Below, piece after piece: positions 1-6,259 of a stretch of DNA of 64,000 nt (its first letter is position 1; each line of letters starts with the position of its first letter). The translations under genes were made by a program, and so were the position numbers. The DNA is taken from positions 62,001-126,000 of the forward strand of contig NZ_FNET01000004.1 of NCBI RefSeq assembly GCF_900100275.1, in the 5' to 3' direction. Below the pieces are notes generated by a model that did not search any database, was not told the DNA's origin, and was given only the letters and a program-made list of their open reading frames with translations. The DNA comes from Lentzea albidocapillata subsp. violacea (GTDB lineage: Bacteria > Actinomycetota > Actinomycetes > Mycobacteriales > Pseudonocardiaceae).

Positions 1-67
1 CAGGCACGCCCGCCGCCGTCAACCCGGCCGACAACGCGGACGCACGCAGGAAAGTACGGCGTTCCAA
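1..67 (-). CDS. 5' end of a Tat-exported protein (partial)
   Basis: Only the first 22 codons lie in the window; the gene runs off its left edge. The reverse strand reads a TTG start preceded by a strong ribosome site (TTGGAGGT, about 5 bases upstream), then M-E-R-R-T-F-L-R-A-S-A-L-S-A-G-L. The R-R-T-F-L motif followed by a hydrophobic stretch is a twin-arginine signal, so the product is probably exported folded by the Tat system. Its function cannot be told from this fragment. It is too short for most ORF callers. Confidence 0.6.
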   Translation of the reverse strand, partial: MERRTFLRASALSAGLTAAGVP

Positions 68-80
68 GGTATACCTCCAA

Positions 81-96
81 ATGAGAGCCCTCTCAT
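81..96. promoter_or_regulatory. 16-bp palindrome just upstream of the Tat gene
   Basis: ATGAGAG-CC-CTCTCAT is a perfect 7-2-7 inverted repeat lying directly against the ribosome site of the reverse-strand gene starting at 67. Its place in the leader suggests an operator or an RNA hairpin over the initiation region. The regulator is unknown. Confidence 0.4.
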
Positions 97-201
97 GAGT
101 GAGTCGGCTCGAACTCACCGGTAGTTCCCGGAGGAGTTGCGGAGGTTTTCAGCGCGGAACCGCAGGCGTGTACAACCAGGACTGAAGGTCCCCGAACGGT
201 G

Positions 202-1053
202 TCACTCCAGACCGATGTCGGCCAGCCACTGGCTCGTGCTGCGGGGCACCAGGCCGAGCAGCTTCTGGGCGGAGCGTTCCGGGTCGATCGGGCGGCCGGG
301 GAGCGCGGCCATCGCCCGGTAGCTCTCCGCCACGCCGGTGGCGGGGCCTTCCCCGATCAGGGGCGCGATGGAGGCGCCGAACTCCTCCGGGGTGATGGCC
401 CGGTAGACCACGCCCCGTCCGAGCCGGGCACCGAAAGCCTCGGCCAGCTCCGGCCCGGTCACCGCCGGGTACTGCCCCACGGCGACCACACCACTGACGT
501 CCGTGCGTTCCAGCAGCGCGACCGCGGCGTCGGCGATGTCCAGATGCGACGCCCACGAGACTTCGAACCCGGCGGGCAGCGGATAACCCAGCACTCCCTG
601 CTCACGCGCCGGTCCGACGACAGGCGGAAGCAACAGGTTCTCGAGGAACAGCTCAGGCGCGATCACCGCGTGGGAGACACCGCTGTCCGCCAGCCCGCCG
701 GCCAGCGTCGAGACCGAGTTCGCACCGTCGACCGGGGCGTCGACCGGGAAACCGCTGGTGGAGAACACCACACGGGCCGGCCGGGCCGCGCGGACCGCGT
801 CGGCGATGTTGCGCGCATAGGCCAGGCGATCGTCCTCCGGCCCGATCGGGAGGTGGACGAACACACCCTCGGCGCCACGGTAGGCCTCGGTCAGCTCCGC
901 GACGGCGGAGCAGTCGGTGGCCACCACCCGCGCACCGGGCACGACGACATCCGCCTTGCGGGTCAGGGCCACCACGGACTTGCCCGCGGCGATGAGTGCG
1001 GCGGCGACAGGGCCGCCCTGGGCGCCGGTGGCGCCGTGGATCACGTAGGTCAT
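202..1053 (-). CDS. NmrA/SDR-type NAD(P)-binding oxidoreductase
   Basis: The 283-residue product opens with a Rossmann strand and glycine motif (VIHGATGAQGGPVAAAL, residues 4-20) typical of NmrA-like atypical short-chain reductases such as quinone oxidoreductase QorB. These proteins bind NADPH and either reduce quinones or act as redox sensors; the substrate here is unknown. A second NmrA-like protein is encoded at 20737. The gene diverges from the HxlR regulator at 1117 with only 63 bases between them. NmrA/QorB genes paired with a divergent HxlR gene are common, which suggests redox or electrophile control. Confidence 0.82.
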   Translation of the reverse strand: MTYVIHGATGAQGGPVAAALIAAGKSVVALTRKADVVVPGARVVATDCSAVAELTEAYRGAEGVFVHLPIGPEDDRLAYARNIADAVRAARPARVVFSTSGFPVDAPVDGANSVSTLAGGLADSGVSHAVIAPELFLENLLLPPVVGPAREQGVLGYPLPAGFEVSWASHLDIADAAVALLERTDVSGVVAVGQYPAVTGPELAEAFGARLGRGVVYRAITPEEFGASIAPLIGEGPATGVAESYRAMAALPGRPIDPERSAQKLLGLVPRSTSQWLADIGLE

Positions 1054-1063
1054 GGATCCATTA

Positions 1064-1110
1064 GTGCATGCGATGCACCAGTTACATCAACTGCACCAAT
1101 GGCATATACT
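1064..1110 (+). promoter_or_regulatory. Divergent promoter/operator: inverted repeat plus leaderless promoter
   Basis: GTGCAT-GCG-ATGCAC (1064-1078) is a perfect inverted repeat. Immediately after it, TTACAT (1082-1087), a 17-base spacer and TATACT (1105-1110) form a good -35/-10 pair. Transcription starting 7 bases beyond the -10 falls on the GTG at 1117, giving a leaderless mRNA. CCAGTTACATCAAC (1078-1091) overlaps the -35 and recurs almost exactly at 1970-1982, so it is a likely HxlR operator half. Confidence 0.5.
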
Positions 1111-1116
1111 CAAAAT

Positions 1117-1446
1117 GTGACGGACTCCTGCCTGCCGGAATGCGGCGTCGCCCGGTTTCTCGCTCTGCTCAACGGGCCGTGGGCGACCCTTGTCGTGCGC
1201 GAGCTCCTGAGCGGCACCCGCCGGTTCACCGAGCTGCGCGACGCCCTGCCCGGCATCAGTCCGCACACCCTGACCAACCGGCTGCGCCAGTTCGAGAAGT
1301 ACGGCATCGTCGTCCGCACCGCCTATCCCGAGATCCCTCCGCGCGTCGAGTACCGGCTCACCCCGCTCGGCGAAGGACTCCGCGACGTCCTCGATGCGAT
1401 GAACACCTGGGCACTGTCGATCCCGGAACCCGTTCCCGCGCAGTGA
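1117..1446 (+). CDS. HxlR-family transcriptional regulator
   Basis: A 109-residue winged-helix protein. Visible HxlR features are an N-terminal cysteine (V-T-D-S-C, plus a second C in PECGV), the LLNGPWATLVVRELLSGTRRF helix region, F-T-E-L-R-DALPGISPHTLTNRLRQF recognition segment and the wing with YPEIPPRVEYRLTPLG. HxlR proteins are homodimeric one-domain regulators, often sensing quinones or aldehydes through the N-terminal Cys. I chose the GTG at 1117 because a promoter places the transcript start on it; an in-frame ATG at 1099 is the alternative but overlaps the -10. It probably controls the divergent NmrA gene. Confidence 0.85.
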   Translation: MTDSCLPECGVARFLALLNGPWATLVVRELLSGTRRFTELRDALPGISPHTLTNRLRQFEKYGIVVRTAYPEIPPRVEYRLTPLGEGLRDVLDAMNTWALSIPEPVPAQ

Positions 1447-1464
1447 CGCGGCTGTTCTCAGACC

Positions 1465-1500
1465 ATGCCGGCCGACAGGGTTTCCACTGCCGGCCGGCAT
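1465..1500. terminator. Bidirectional terminator hairpin
   Basis: ATGCCGGCCG (1465-1474) pairs with CGGCCGGCAT (1491-1500) around a 16-base loop. It lies between the converging HxlR gene (ends 1446) and the NTF2-like gene (ends 1512). There is no clear U-tract, as is usual in high-GC actinomycetes. Confidence 0.6.
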
Positions 1501-1511
1501 CTCCGCACAAC

Positions 1512-1916
1512 TCAGGCAGCGCCCCAGAAGGCGTCCTCGGACTCCGGGTCGGAGGAGAACAGCCACACCTCGGCGATCCGGTCGCCCTCGACGCGCAGCA
1601 GGTCGACGCCGTCCTGGCCCATCGTCGCGTCCTCGCGCTTGCCGCTGAAGTGGATCGGCACCGCGACCATCGTGCCGTTGACCATCAGCGGACCGGTCAG
1701 CGAGAGCTCGAACGTCCCTTCGCTGGCGGTCATCATGCCGCCGAGCAGCTGACCGACCGCGGCGCCGCCGCGGTGCGTGCCGGAGAACTGGTTGGCACCC
1801 GGCTGGTGCCACACGACGTCCTCGGCGAACAAGCCGGCGACCGCGGGGAAGTCCTTGGCGGCCAACGCGTCGAAGTACTTGCCCACAATCGCCAGCGGTC
1901 CGGTCGACTCAGTCAT
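1512..1916 (-). CDS. SnoaL/NTF2-like protein
   Basis: A 134-residue cone-fold protein: a helical start (PLAIVGKYFDALAAKDFPAVAGLF), then ED-V-V-W-H-Q-P-G and a C-terminal sheet ending GDRIAEVWLFSSDPESEDAFWGAA. SnoaL-like proteins bind small hydrophobic ligands and a few act as cyclases or isomerases; no specific reaction can be assigned. The start ATG has AAGGATCTCCG upstream. Its promoter region holds an operator almost identical to the one in front of the HxlR gene at 2055-2426, so these two are probably co-regulated. Confidence 0.8.
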   Translation of the reverse strand: MTESTGPLAIVGKYFDALAAKDFPAVAGLFAEDVVWHQPGANQFSGTHRGGAAVGQLLGGMMTASEGTFELSLTGPLMVNGTMVAVPIHFSGKREDATMGQDGVDLLRVEGDRIAEVWLFSSDPESEDAFWGAA

Positions 1917-1950
1917 CGGAGATCCTTTCGAGAGTTCGTTGCGATGGCCT

Positions 1951-1963
1951 AATAGTCACTATT
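1951..1963. promoter_or_regulatory. Palindrome AATAGT-C-ACTATT near the SnoaL-like gene promoter
   Basis: Perfect 6-1-6 palindrome 35 bases upstream of the SnoaL-like start, in the place expected of a -10 or initiation region. It is an operator candidate; the binding protein is unknown. Confidence 0.35.
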
Positions 1964-1970
1964 GGTGCCC

Positions 1971-1988
1971 AGTTACCTCAACGTAACT
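1971..1988. promoter_or_regulatory. Likely HxlR operator (AGTTAC-N6-GTAACT)
   Basis: AGTTAC-CTCAAC-GTAACT is a perfect 6-6-6 inverted repeat. On the reverse strand it contains TTGAGG, a possible -35 of the SnoaL-like gene. The reverse complement (GTTACGTTGAGGTAAC) is repeated with one change at 2446-2461 before an HxlR gene, and its left half recurs at 1078-1091 before another. Confidence 0.55.
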
Positions 1989-1996
1989 GAAGGCCC

Positions 1997-2016
1997 TTTG
2001 TGACGCACGTCACAAA
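1997..2016. promoter_or_regulatory. CRP/FNR-type palindrome
   Basis: TTTGTGACG-CA-CGTCACAAA is a 20-bp inverted repeat whose core TGTGA-N6-TCACA is the classical CRP consensus, also used by actinobacterial CRP and GlxR proteins. It sits about 85 bases upstream of the SnoaL-like start and downstream of the HxlR gene that ends at 2055. The match is direct; binding is inferred. Confidence 0.5.
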
Positions 2017-2033
2017 CGTTCTGGTGGCCCATT

Positions 2034-2048
2034 AGTCCTTTGAGGACT
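2034..2048. terminator. Small hairpin after the HxlR gene
   Basis: AGTCCT-TTG-AGGACT forms a short perfect stem just past the stop codon at 2055-2057 of the reverse-strand HxlR gene. It may be a weak terminator or another operator. Confidence 0.3.
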
Positions 2049-2054
2049 GACAGG

Positions 2055-2426
2055 TCAACGGGCGGCATCGAACGCCTCGCGCGCCGCGAGGACCTCTTCG
2101 GCGTGCCGCTCCGCCCAGTCGCCCAGTTCTCGCATCGGCGCGTGCAGGCTGCACCCCAGCTCAGTCAGCTCGTACACGACCCTGGGCGGCACCTCGGCGT
2201 ACGCATGGCGGGCGACGAGCCCGTCGCGTTCCAGGCCGCGCAACGTCTCGGTGAGCACCTTCGCGCTGACGCCCTCGACCAGCGTCCGCAGGTCGCCGAA
2301 CCGCAGTCCGCTGCCACGGCCGAGGGCGATCACCACCAGCGCCGACCACTTGTTGTCCAGGCGCGCCAACGAGGTGCGAGTCGACCAGATCGCCGCGGAC
2401 GCGGACCACCCGGAGTTCTGCGACAT
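2055..2426 (-). CDS. HxlR-family transcriptional regulator
   Basis: A 123-residue product, MSQNSGWSASAAIWSTRTSL..., with the HxlR core LARLDNKWSALVVIALGRGSG, LRFGDLRTLVEGVSAKVLTE and the wing YAEVPPRVVYELTELG. It lacks the N-terminal cysteine of the regulator at 1117, so it may sense differently or bind ligand non-covalently. ATG 2426 is preferred; ATG 2435, three codons upstream, is possible. The core is close in sequence to the neighbour at 2580 (shared LARxxNKW, GxSxKVLTxTLRxLERDGLV, AEVPPRVxYEL), suggesting local duplication. Confidence 0.85.
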   Translation of the reverse strand: MSQNSGWSASAAIWSTRTSLARLDNKWSALVVIALGRGSGLRFGDLRTLVEGVSAKVLTETLRGLERDGLVARHAYAEVPPRVVYELTELGCSLHAPMRELGDWAERHAEEVLAAREAFDAAR

Positions 2427-2444
2427 GGGCCACATCCGTTCATC

Positions 2445-2462
2445 GGTTACGTTGAGGTGACC
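2445..2462. promoter_or_regulatory. Second copy of the HxlR operator
   Basis: GGTTAC-GTTGAG-GTGACC matches the 1971-1988 site in reverse complement, including the six-base spacer, with one arm mismatch. It lies 19 bases upstream of the HxlR start at 2426, as expected for autoregulation. Confidence 0.55.
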
Positions 2463-2500
2463 AGCCCGCTGCGGCGAGTATGAGTACTCCTGCCCGTACC

Positions 2501-2532
2501 TTGCTGGAATTGGCTTCACGAACCTATAGTTC
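2501..2532 (+). promoter_or_regulatory. Promoter of the third HxlR gene with overlapping inverted repeat
   Basis: TTGCTG (2501-2506), 18 bases, TATAGT (2525-2530) form a -35/-10 pair. GAAC-CTATA-GTTC (2520-2532) is an inverted repeat centred on the -10, placed for autorepression. Confidence 0.45.
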
Positions 2533-2579
2533 ATTGCAGTAACCTGCTGTCTGAACGCAACCGAGAAGGGGGTGCGGCC

Positions 2580-2948
2580 GTGCCCCAGCACCCCGCGTTC
2601 AACGTGCTCACGGCGACCTGCCCGTCGCGAACCTCGCTGGCCCGCATCGCGAACAAGTGGACCGCGATGATCGTCTCCGCGCTGGGTGACGGCAGGCTCC
2701 GGTTCTCCGATCTTCGCTCCACTGTGGACGGAATCAGCGGCAAGGTGCTCACGGACACGCTGCGAGACCTGGAACGCGACGGACTCGTCAGCCGTCACGT
2801 GTACGCCGAGGTGCCGCCCAGGGTCGAGTACGAGCTGACCCCGCTGGGGCGCACCCTGCGCACTCCGCTGCGGGCACTGAACCGCTGGGCGGAGGAGCAC
2901 ATCGAACAGGTGCTCGCGGCACGTGAGGCCTACGACACTCGCAGCTGA
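2580..2948 (+). CDS. HxlR-family transcriptional regulator
   Basis: A 122-residue protein with GTG start and a good ribosome site (AAGGGGGTG, 5 bases upstream). The winged helix is clear: SLARIANKWTAMIVSALGDG, LRFSDLRSTVDGISGKVLTD, TLRDLERDGLVSRHVYAEVP, then ELTPLG. A cysteine near the N-terminus (TATCPSRTSL) could be a redox or electrophile sensor. It is the third HxlR gene within 1.9 kb. No obvious target lies downstream; the next gene is the UvrA-like ATPase 174 bases on. Confidence 0.85.
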   Translation: MPQHPAFNVLTATCPSRTSLARIANKWTAMIVSALGDGRLRFSDLRSTVDGISGKVLTDTLRDLERDGLVSRHVYAEVPPRVEYELTPLGRTLRTPLRALNRWAEEHIEQVLAAREAYDTRS

Positions 2949-3086
2949 ACAACCTCGCGGCGCTCATGTCGAGAGACCGTCCGGTCGGGACGACGGGGCC
3001 ATCACGAACTCCTTCGCTTCGCGGTCAGCCGACGCCGACGTGGTGCAGCGCCGCGGGCCGGTCCGGGCGTCCGGCTGTCGACCGAG

Positions 3087-3102
3087 TATAGTTTCCTCGG
3101 AA
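3087..3102 (+). promoter_or_regulatory. Possible promoter of the UvrA-like gene
   Basis: TATAGT (3087-3092) is a good -10 element, with no convincing -35. TTCC-TC-GGAA (3093-3102) follows at the expected start site. The rest of the 174-base gap shows nothing recognisable. Confidence 0.35.
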
Positions 3103-3122
3103 TCAAGTTCTGCGGAAGGCTC

Positions 3123-5693
3123 ATGGACCCGACGGAAGTGATGCTGATGGACGACGGCGATCAGCCTGAGGCGATCGAGGTGCGCGGTGCGCGGGTGCAC
3201 AACCTGCGGAACGTCGATGTCACGGTGCCGCTGCGCAAGCTCGTCGCGCTGGCCGGGGTGTCGGGGTCCGGCAAGTCGTCGCTGGCGATGGGAGTCCTGT
3301 ACGCGGAAGGGTCCCGCCGGTACATCGAGGCGCTGTCGACCTACACCCGCCGGCGGATGTCGCAGGCCCCGCGAGCAGCCGTCGACAGCGTCAGGCACGT
3401 CCCGGCCGCGCTGGCTCTGCGGCAGCGCCCTGGTGTTCCCGGCGTGCGCAGCACGTTCGGCACCTCGACCGAGCTGCTGAACGTCCTACGCTTGCTGTAC
3501 TCCAGGCTTGGTTCGCACTGCTGCCCGAACGGTCACCGCCAGCAGCCGACGATCGACGTCGCCCTCAACCTCGACCTGACGTGCCCGGTGTGCGACGTCT
3601 CGTTCTACCCGCCGGGCGCGGAGTCGCTGGCCTTCAACTCCGATGGCGCGTGCCCGCACTGCACGGGTACCGGGGTCGTCCGTGAGATCGACGAGGAACG
3701 CCTCGTCCCCGACACCTCTCTCACCATCGCGCAAGGGGCGGTGGCTCCGTGGTCCATGTTCGGCCTGACGGTGATGCCACAGGTCATCGCGGAGTTCGGG
3801 GTACGCGCCGACGTGCCCTACGCGGATCTGACCGCCGAAGAGCGCGACATCGTCATGCACGGTCCGGCGGAGAAGCGGCACATCAGCGTCCCGTCCAAGA
3901 ACGGCAAGCTCTTCGAGCTCAACTTCACCTACCGCAACGCCCGGCAGGCCGTCCAGGAAGCACTGGACAACGCCACCAGCGAGCGCGGGCTGAACCGGGT
4001 GAACAGGTTCATCAGCACCCAGGGGTGCCCCACCTGCCAAGGCACGCGATTGAGCGAACAGGCACGAGCGTCCCAGGTCGACGGGATCAGCCTCGCCGGC
4101 GCCACGGCCAAGACCCTCGACGAGCTCGTCTCGTGGGTGCCCGGGATCGAGAACACCCTGCCGCAGGACATGGTCCCGATGGCGAGGAGCATCGTCGCCC
4201 AGCTGCTGCGGACCGCGCGCCGCCTGGTCGACCTGGGTCTCGGCTACCTCAGCCTCGACCGGGCGTCCTCGACGTTGTCCACCGGTGAGCGGCAACGTGT
4301 CCAGCTCGCACGCGCGGTGCGCAACGAGACGACGGGTGTGCTCTACGTGCTGGACGAGCCCTCCATCGGCCTGCATCCGTCCAATGTGGATGGACTGCTC
4401 GGCGTCCTGCGTGACCTGCTGAAGGACGGGAACTCCGTGGTGCTCGTCGACCACGACGTCCAGGTCCTGCGCGAGGCCGACTGGCTCATCGAGATCGGCC
4501 CCGGCTCCGGCGCCGAAGGCGGGAGCGTCCTCGCCACCGGCGACGTGGCCACCCTCGCCGAGCACCCGCGGTCCCTGCTGGGCGGCTTCCTCGCCGGGCG
4601 TGAACCGGTCGTCGTGCGGCCGCAGCCTGACAGTGACGAGGTGTTCGACCGCGGCCGCATCCACCTCTCCACGCACCCTTTGCACACGGTGCACGCCCTG
4701 GATCTCGACCTCCCGCGAGGCCGTCTGACCGCGGTGACCGGTGTGTCCGGGTCGGGAAAGACCACGCTCATCCTCGAAAGCCTCGTCCCGGCGCTCGAAG
4801 CGACCGCCTCCGGCCGCCGGCTTCCCAGCTGGGTCAAGGCAATCGGTGCCGAGGGAATCGCCAGGGTCAACGTCGTCGACGCCACTCCCATCGGCGTGAA
4901 CGTCCGCTCCACCGTCGCCACCTACAGCGGCGTCCTCGACGAGCTCCGGCGTGCCTACGCGGCCACCCCGGCGGCACAGGAGCGCGGGTTGACCGCGAGC
5001 GACTTCTCCTACAACACCGGATCGCTGCGGTGTCCCCGCTGCGAAGGCACCGGCCAGGTGTCGCTCGACGTGCAGTTCCTCCCCGACGTCGACATCGTCT
5101 GCCCGCAGTGCCAAGGCTCCCGCTACGCCCCGGCCGCGAGCGACTACCGGCGCGGTGCGGGCGCGGAGGGGATCTCCCTGCCCGCCCTGCTCGCCCTCAC
5201 CGTCCGGCAGGCGGTCGAACAGGTCCGGGACATGCGCCGGGTCCGCACCCGGCTGGAGACGCTCGTCGACCTGGGGCTGGGCTATCTCACCCTCGGTGAA
5301 GCCACGACGACGCTCTCCGGCGGTGAAGCGCAGCGGCTCAAACTCGCGTCGGAACTCGACCGGAACCAGACCGATGCACTCTTCGTCCTCGACGAACCCA
5401 GCGTCGGTCTGCACCCACTCGACATCCGCACGCTCCTATCCGTGATCGGGCGCCTCACCGACAAGGGTGCCACCGTCATCGTCATCGAGCACGACCTCGA
5501 CATGGTCGCCAACGCCGACTACGTCGTCGACATGGGCCCAGGCGGCGGGACGGCCGGGGGCACCATCGTCGCCACCGGAACGCCTCGGCTCCTCGCCCGC
5601 GAACCGGGCAGCCTCACCGCCCGGTACCTGCGCGACCACCTCGCCGCCGCGCAGGACCGCCGAGTGTCGCGGACGACTTCCGCGCCACGCTGA
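3123..5693 (+). CDS. UvrA-like tandem ABC ATPase without UvrB-binding domain
   Basis: An 856-residue protein with two ABC halves: Walker A GVSGSGKS (about residues 45-52), signature LSTGERQRVQLA and LDEPSIGLHP; then a second Walker A GVSGSGKTTL (about 540), LSGGEAQRLKLA and LDEPSVGLHP. UvrA zinc modules are present (CPVC...CPHCTGTG; RCPRCEGTG...CPQCQGSRY). The UvrB-docking insertion normally between the first Walker A and first zinc module is essentially missing: only about 75 residues separate RSTFGTSTE from CPHC. This matches UvrA2/DrrC-like proteins, which give resistance to DNA-binding drugs rather than acting in UvrABC repair. Start ATG 3123 is uncertain; ATG 3147 is possible. A MarR gene converges on it. 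Confidence 0.85.
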   Translation: MDPTEVMLMDDGDQPEAIEVRGARVHNLRNVDVTVPLRKLVALAGVSGSGKSSLAMGVLYAEGSRRYIEALSTYTRRRMSQAPRAAVDSVRHVPAALALRQRPGVPGVRSTFGTSTELLNVLRLLYSRLGSHCCPNGHRQQPTIDVALNLDLTCPVCDVSFYPPGAESLAFNSDGACPHCTGTGVVREIDEERLVPDTSLTIAQGAVAPWSMFGLTVMPQVIAEFGVRADVPYADLTAEERDIVMHGPAEKRHISVPSKNGKLFELNFTYRNARQAVQEALDNATSERGLNRVNRFISTQGCPTCQGTRLSEQARASQVDGISLAGATAKTLDELVSWVPGIENTLPQDMVPMARSIVAQLLRTARRLVDLGLGYLSLDRASSTLSTGERQRVQLARAVRNETTGVLYVLDEPSIGLHPSNVDGLLGVLRDLLKDGNSVVLVDHDVQVLREADWLIEIGPGSGAEGGSVLATGDVATLAEHPRSLLGGFLAGREPVVVRPQPDSDEVFDRGRIHLSTHPLHTVHALDLDLPRGRLTAVTGVSGSGKTTLILESLVPALEATASGRRLPSWVKAIGAEGIARVNVVDATPIGVNVRSTVATYSGVLDELRRAYAATPAAQERGLTASDFSYNTGSLRCPRCEGTGQVSLDVQFLPDVDIVCPQCQGSRYAPAASDYRRGAGAEGISLPALLALTVRQAVEQVRDMRRVRTRLETLVDLGLGYLTLGEATTTLSGGEAQRLKLASELDRNQTDALFVLDEPSVGLHPLDIRTLLSVIGRLTDKGATVIVIEHDLDMVANADYVVDMGPGGGTAGGTIVATGTPRLLAREPGSLTARYLRDHLAAAQDRRVSRTTSAPR

Positions 5694-5703
5694 ACACTCG
5701 AGG

Positions 5704-6138
5704 TCAAGCGCTCGCGCGGAAGGCGGCGCGAAGGTCGGCGAGGATCTTGGCCAGCTGCTTGAGCGACCGCTCCGGGAGCACCGAACCGACCCGGATCTCC
5801 AGCTCGTCGTCGAAGACCTTCGCGGCCTTGGCCACCACGCGCCGGCCGGAGGGCGTGAGCTCCACAATGGACGAACGCCGGTCGTCCGGGTTGGCACGGC
5901 GCCGGCAGTAGCCGGCGGCCTCGACCCGGTCGACGACCTTGCTGGTGCCACCGACCGTGATCCCGAACTCCTCCGCGAGGTCCTGCACCCGGCAACCGGC
6001 ACGCTCGTCGAGCAGCCGCATGACCTCGAACCAGGTGAGCTGCAGGTCGCACTCCGCACGCAGGCGCGCCTCGACGGCACCCCACAGCTCGATCTGAAAA
6101 CGAACCAGATCGCTGAACACCGCCCTCAGATCCGCCAC
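5704..6138 (-). CDS. MarR-family transcriptional regulator
   Basis: With the GTG at 6138 (GGGGAAG 3-8 bases upstream) the product is 144 residues, normal for MarR. The winged helix reads LTWFEVMRLLDERAGCRVQDLAEEFGITVGGTSKVVDRVEAAGYCRRRANPDDRR, with the canonical NPDDRR wing. Earlier in-frame starts would extend into the neighbouring terminator. It converges on the UvrA-like gene with 10 bases between stops, and may control it or itself in response to a phenolic or drug ligand. GGAAGCATATTCC at 6183-6195 upstream is an operator candidate. Confidence 0.85.
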   Translation of the reverse strand: MADLRAVFSDLVRFQIELWGAVEARLRAECDLQLTWFEVMRLLDERAGCRVQDLAEEFGITVGGTSKVVDRVEAAGYCRRRANPDDRRSSIVELTPSGRRVVAKAAKVFDDELEIRVGSVLPERSLKQLAKILADLRAAFRASA

Positions 6139-6209
6139 AGCTTCCCCGCGCCTTCTTTCCGGTCTCGCGCGATAACGTCCACGGAAGCATATTCCCTCGA
6201 ACGCGAAGA

Positions 6210-6245
6210 GCCCGCTGACCTGGAGTTCATCCAGGATCAGCGGGC
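6210..6245. terminator. Terminator after the beta-helix gene
   Basis: GCCCGCTGA (6210-6218) pairs with TCAGCGGGC (6237-6245), with an inner CCTGG/CCAGG stem and a 7-base loop. It follows the stop of the reverse-strand operon at 6260. Confidence 0.65.
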
Positions 6246-6259
6246 CCACGGCGTGCTGC

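Noticed and set aside
199..1098. Forward extension of the HxlR gene to a start at 199
   Set aside because: The extension is antisense to the NmrA-like gene and lies before the promoter; only the part from 1117 is HxlR.
3486..5414. 642-codon reverse-strand frame
   Set aside because: Mirror of the UvrA-like gene's codon bias; no recognisable domain.
6139..6249. Longer N-terminus for the MarR protein (start at 6249)
   Set aside because: It would run through the terminator hairpin of the beta-helix gene, and the extra residues match nothing; GTG 6138 has a good ribosome site.
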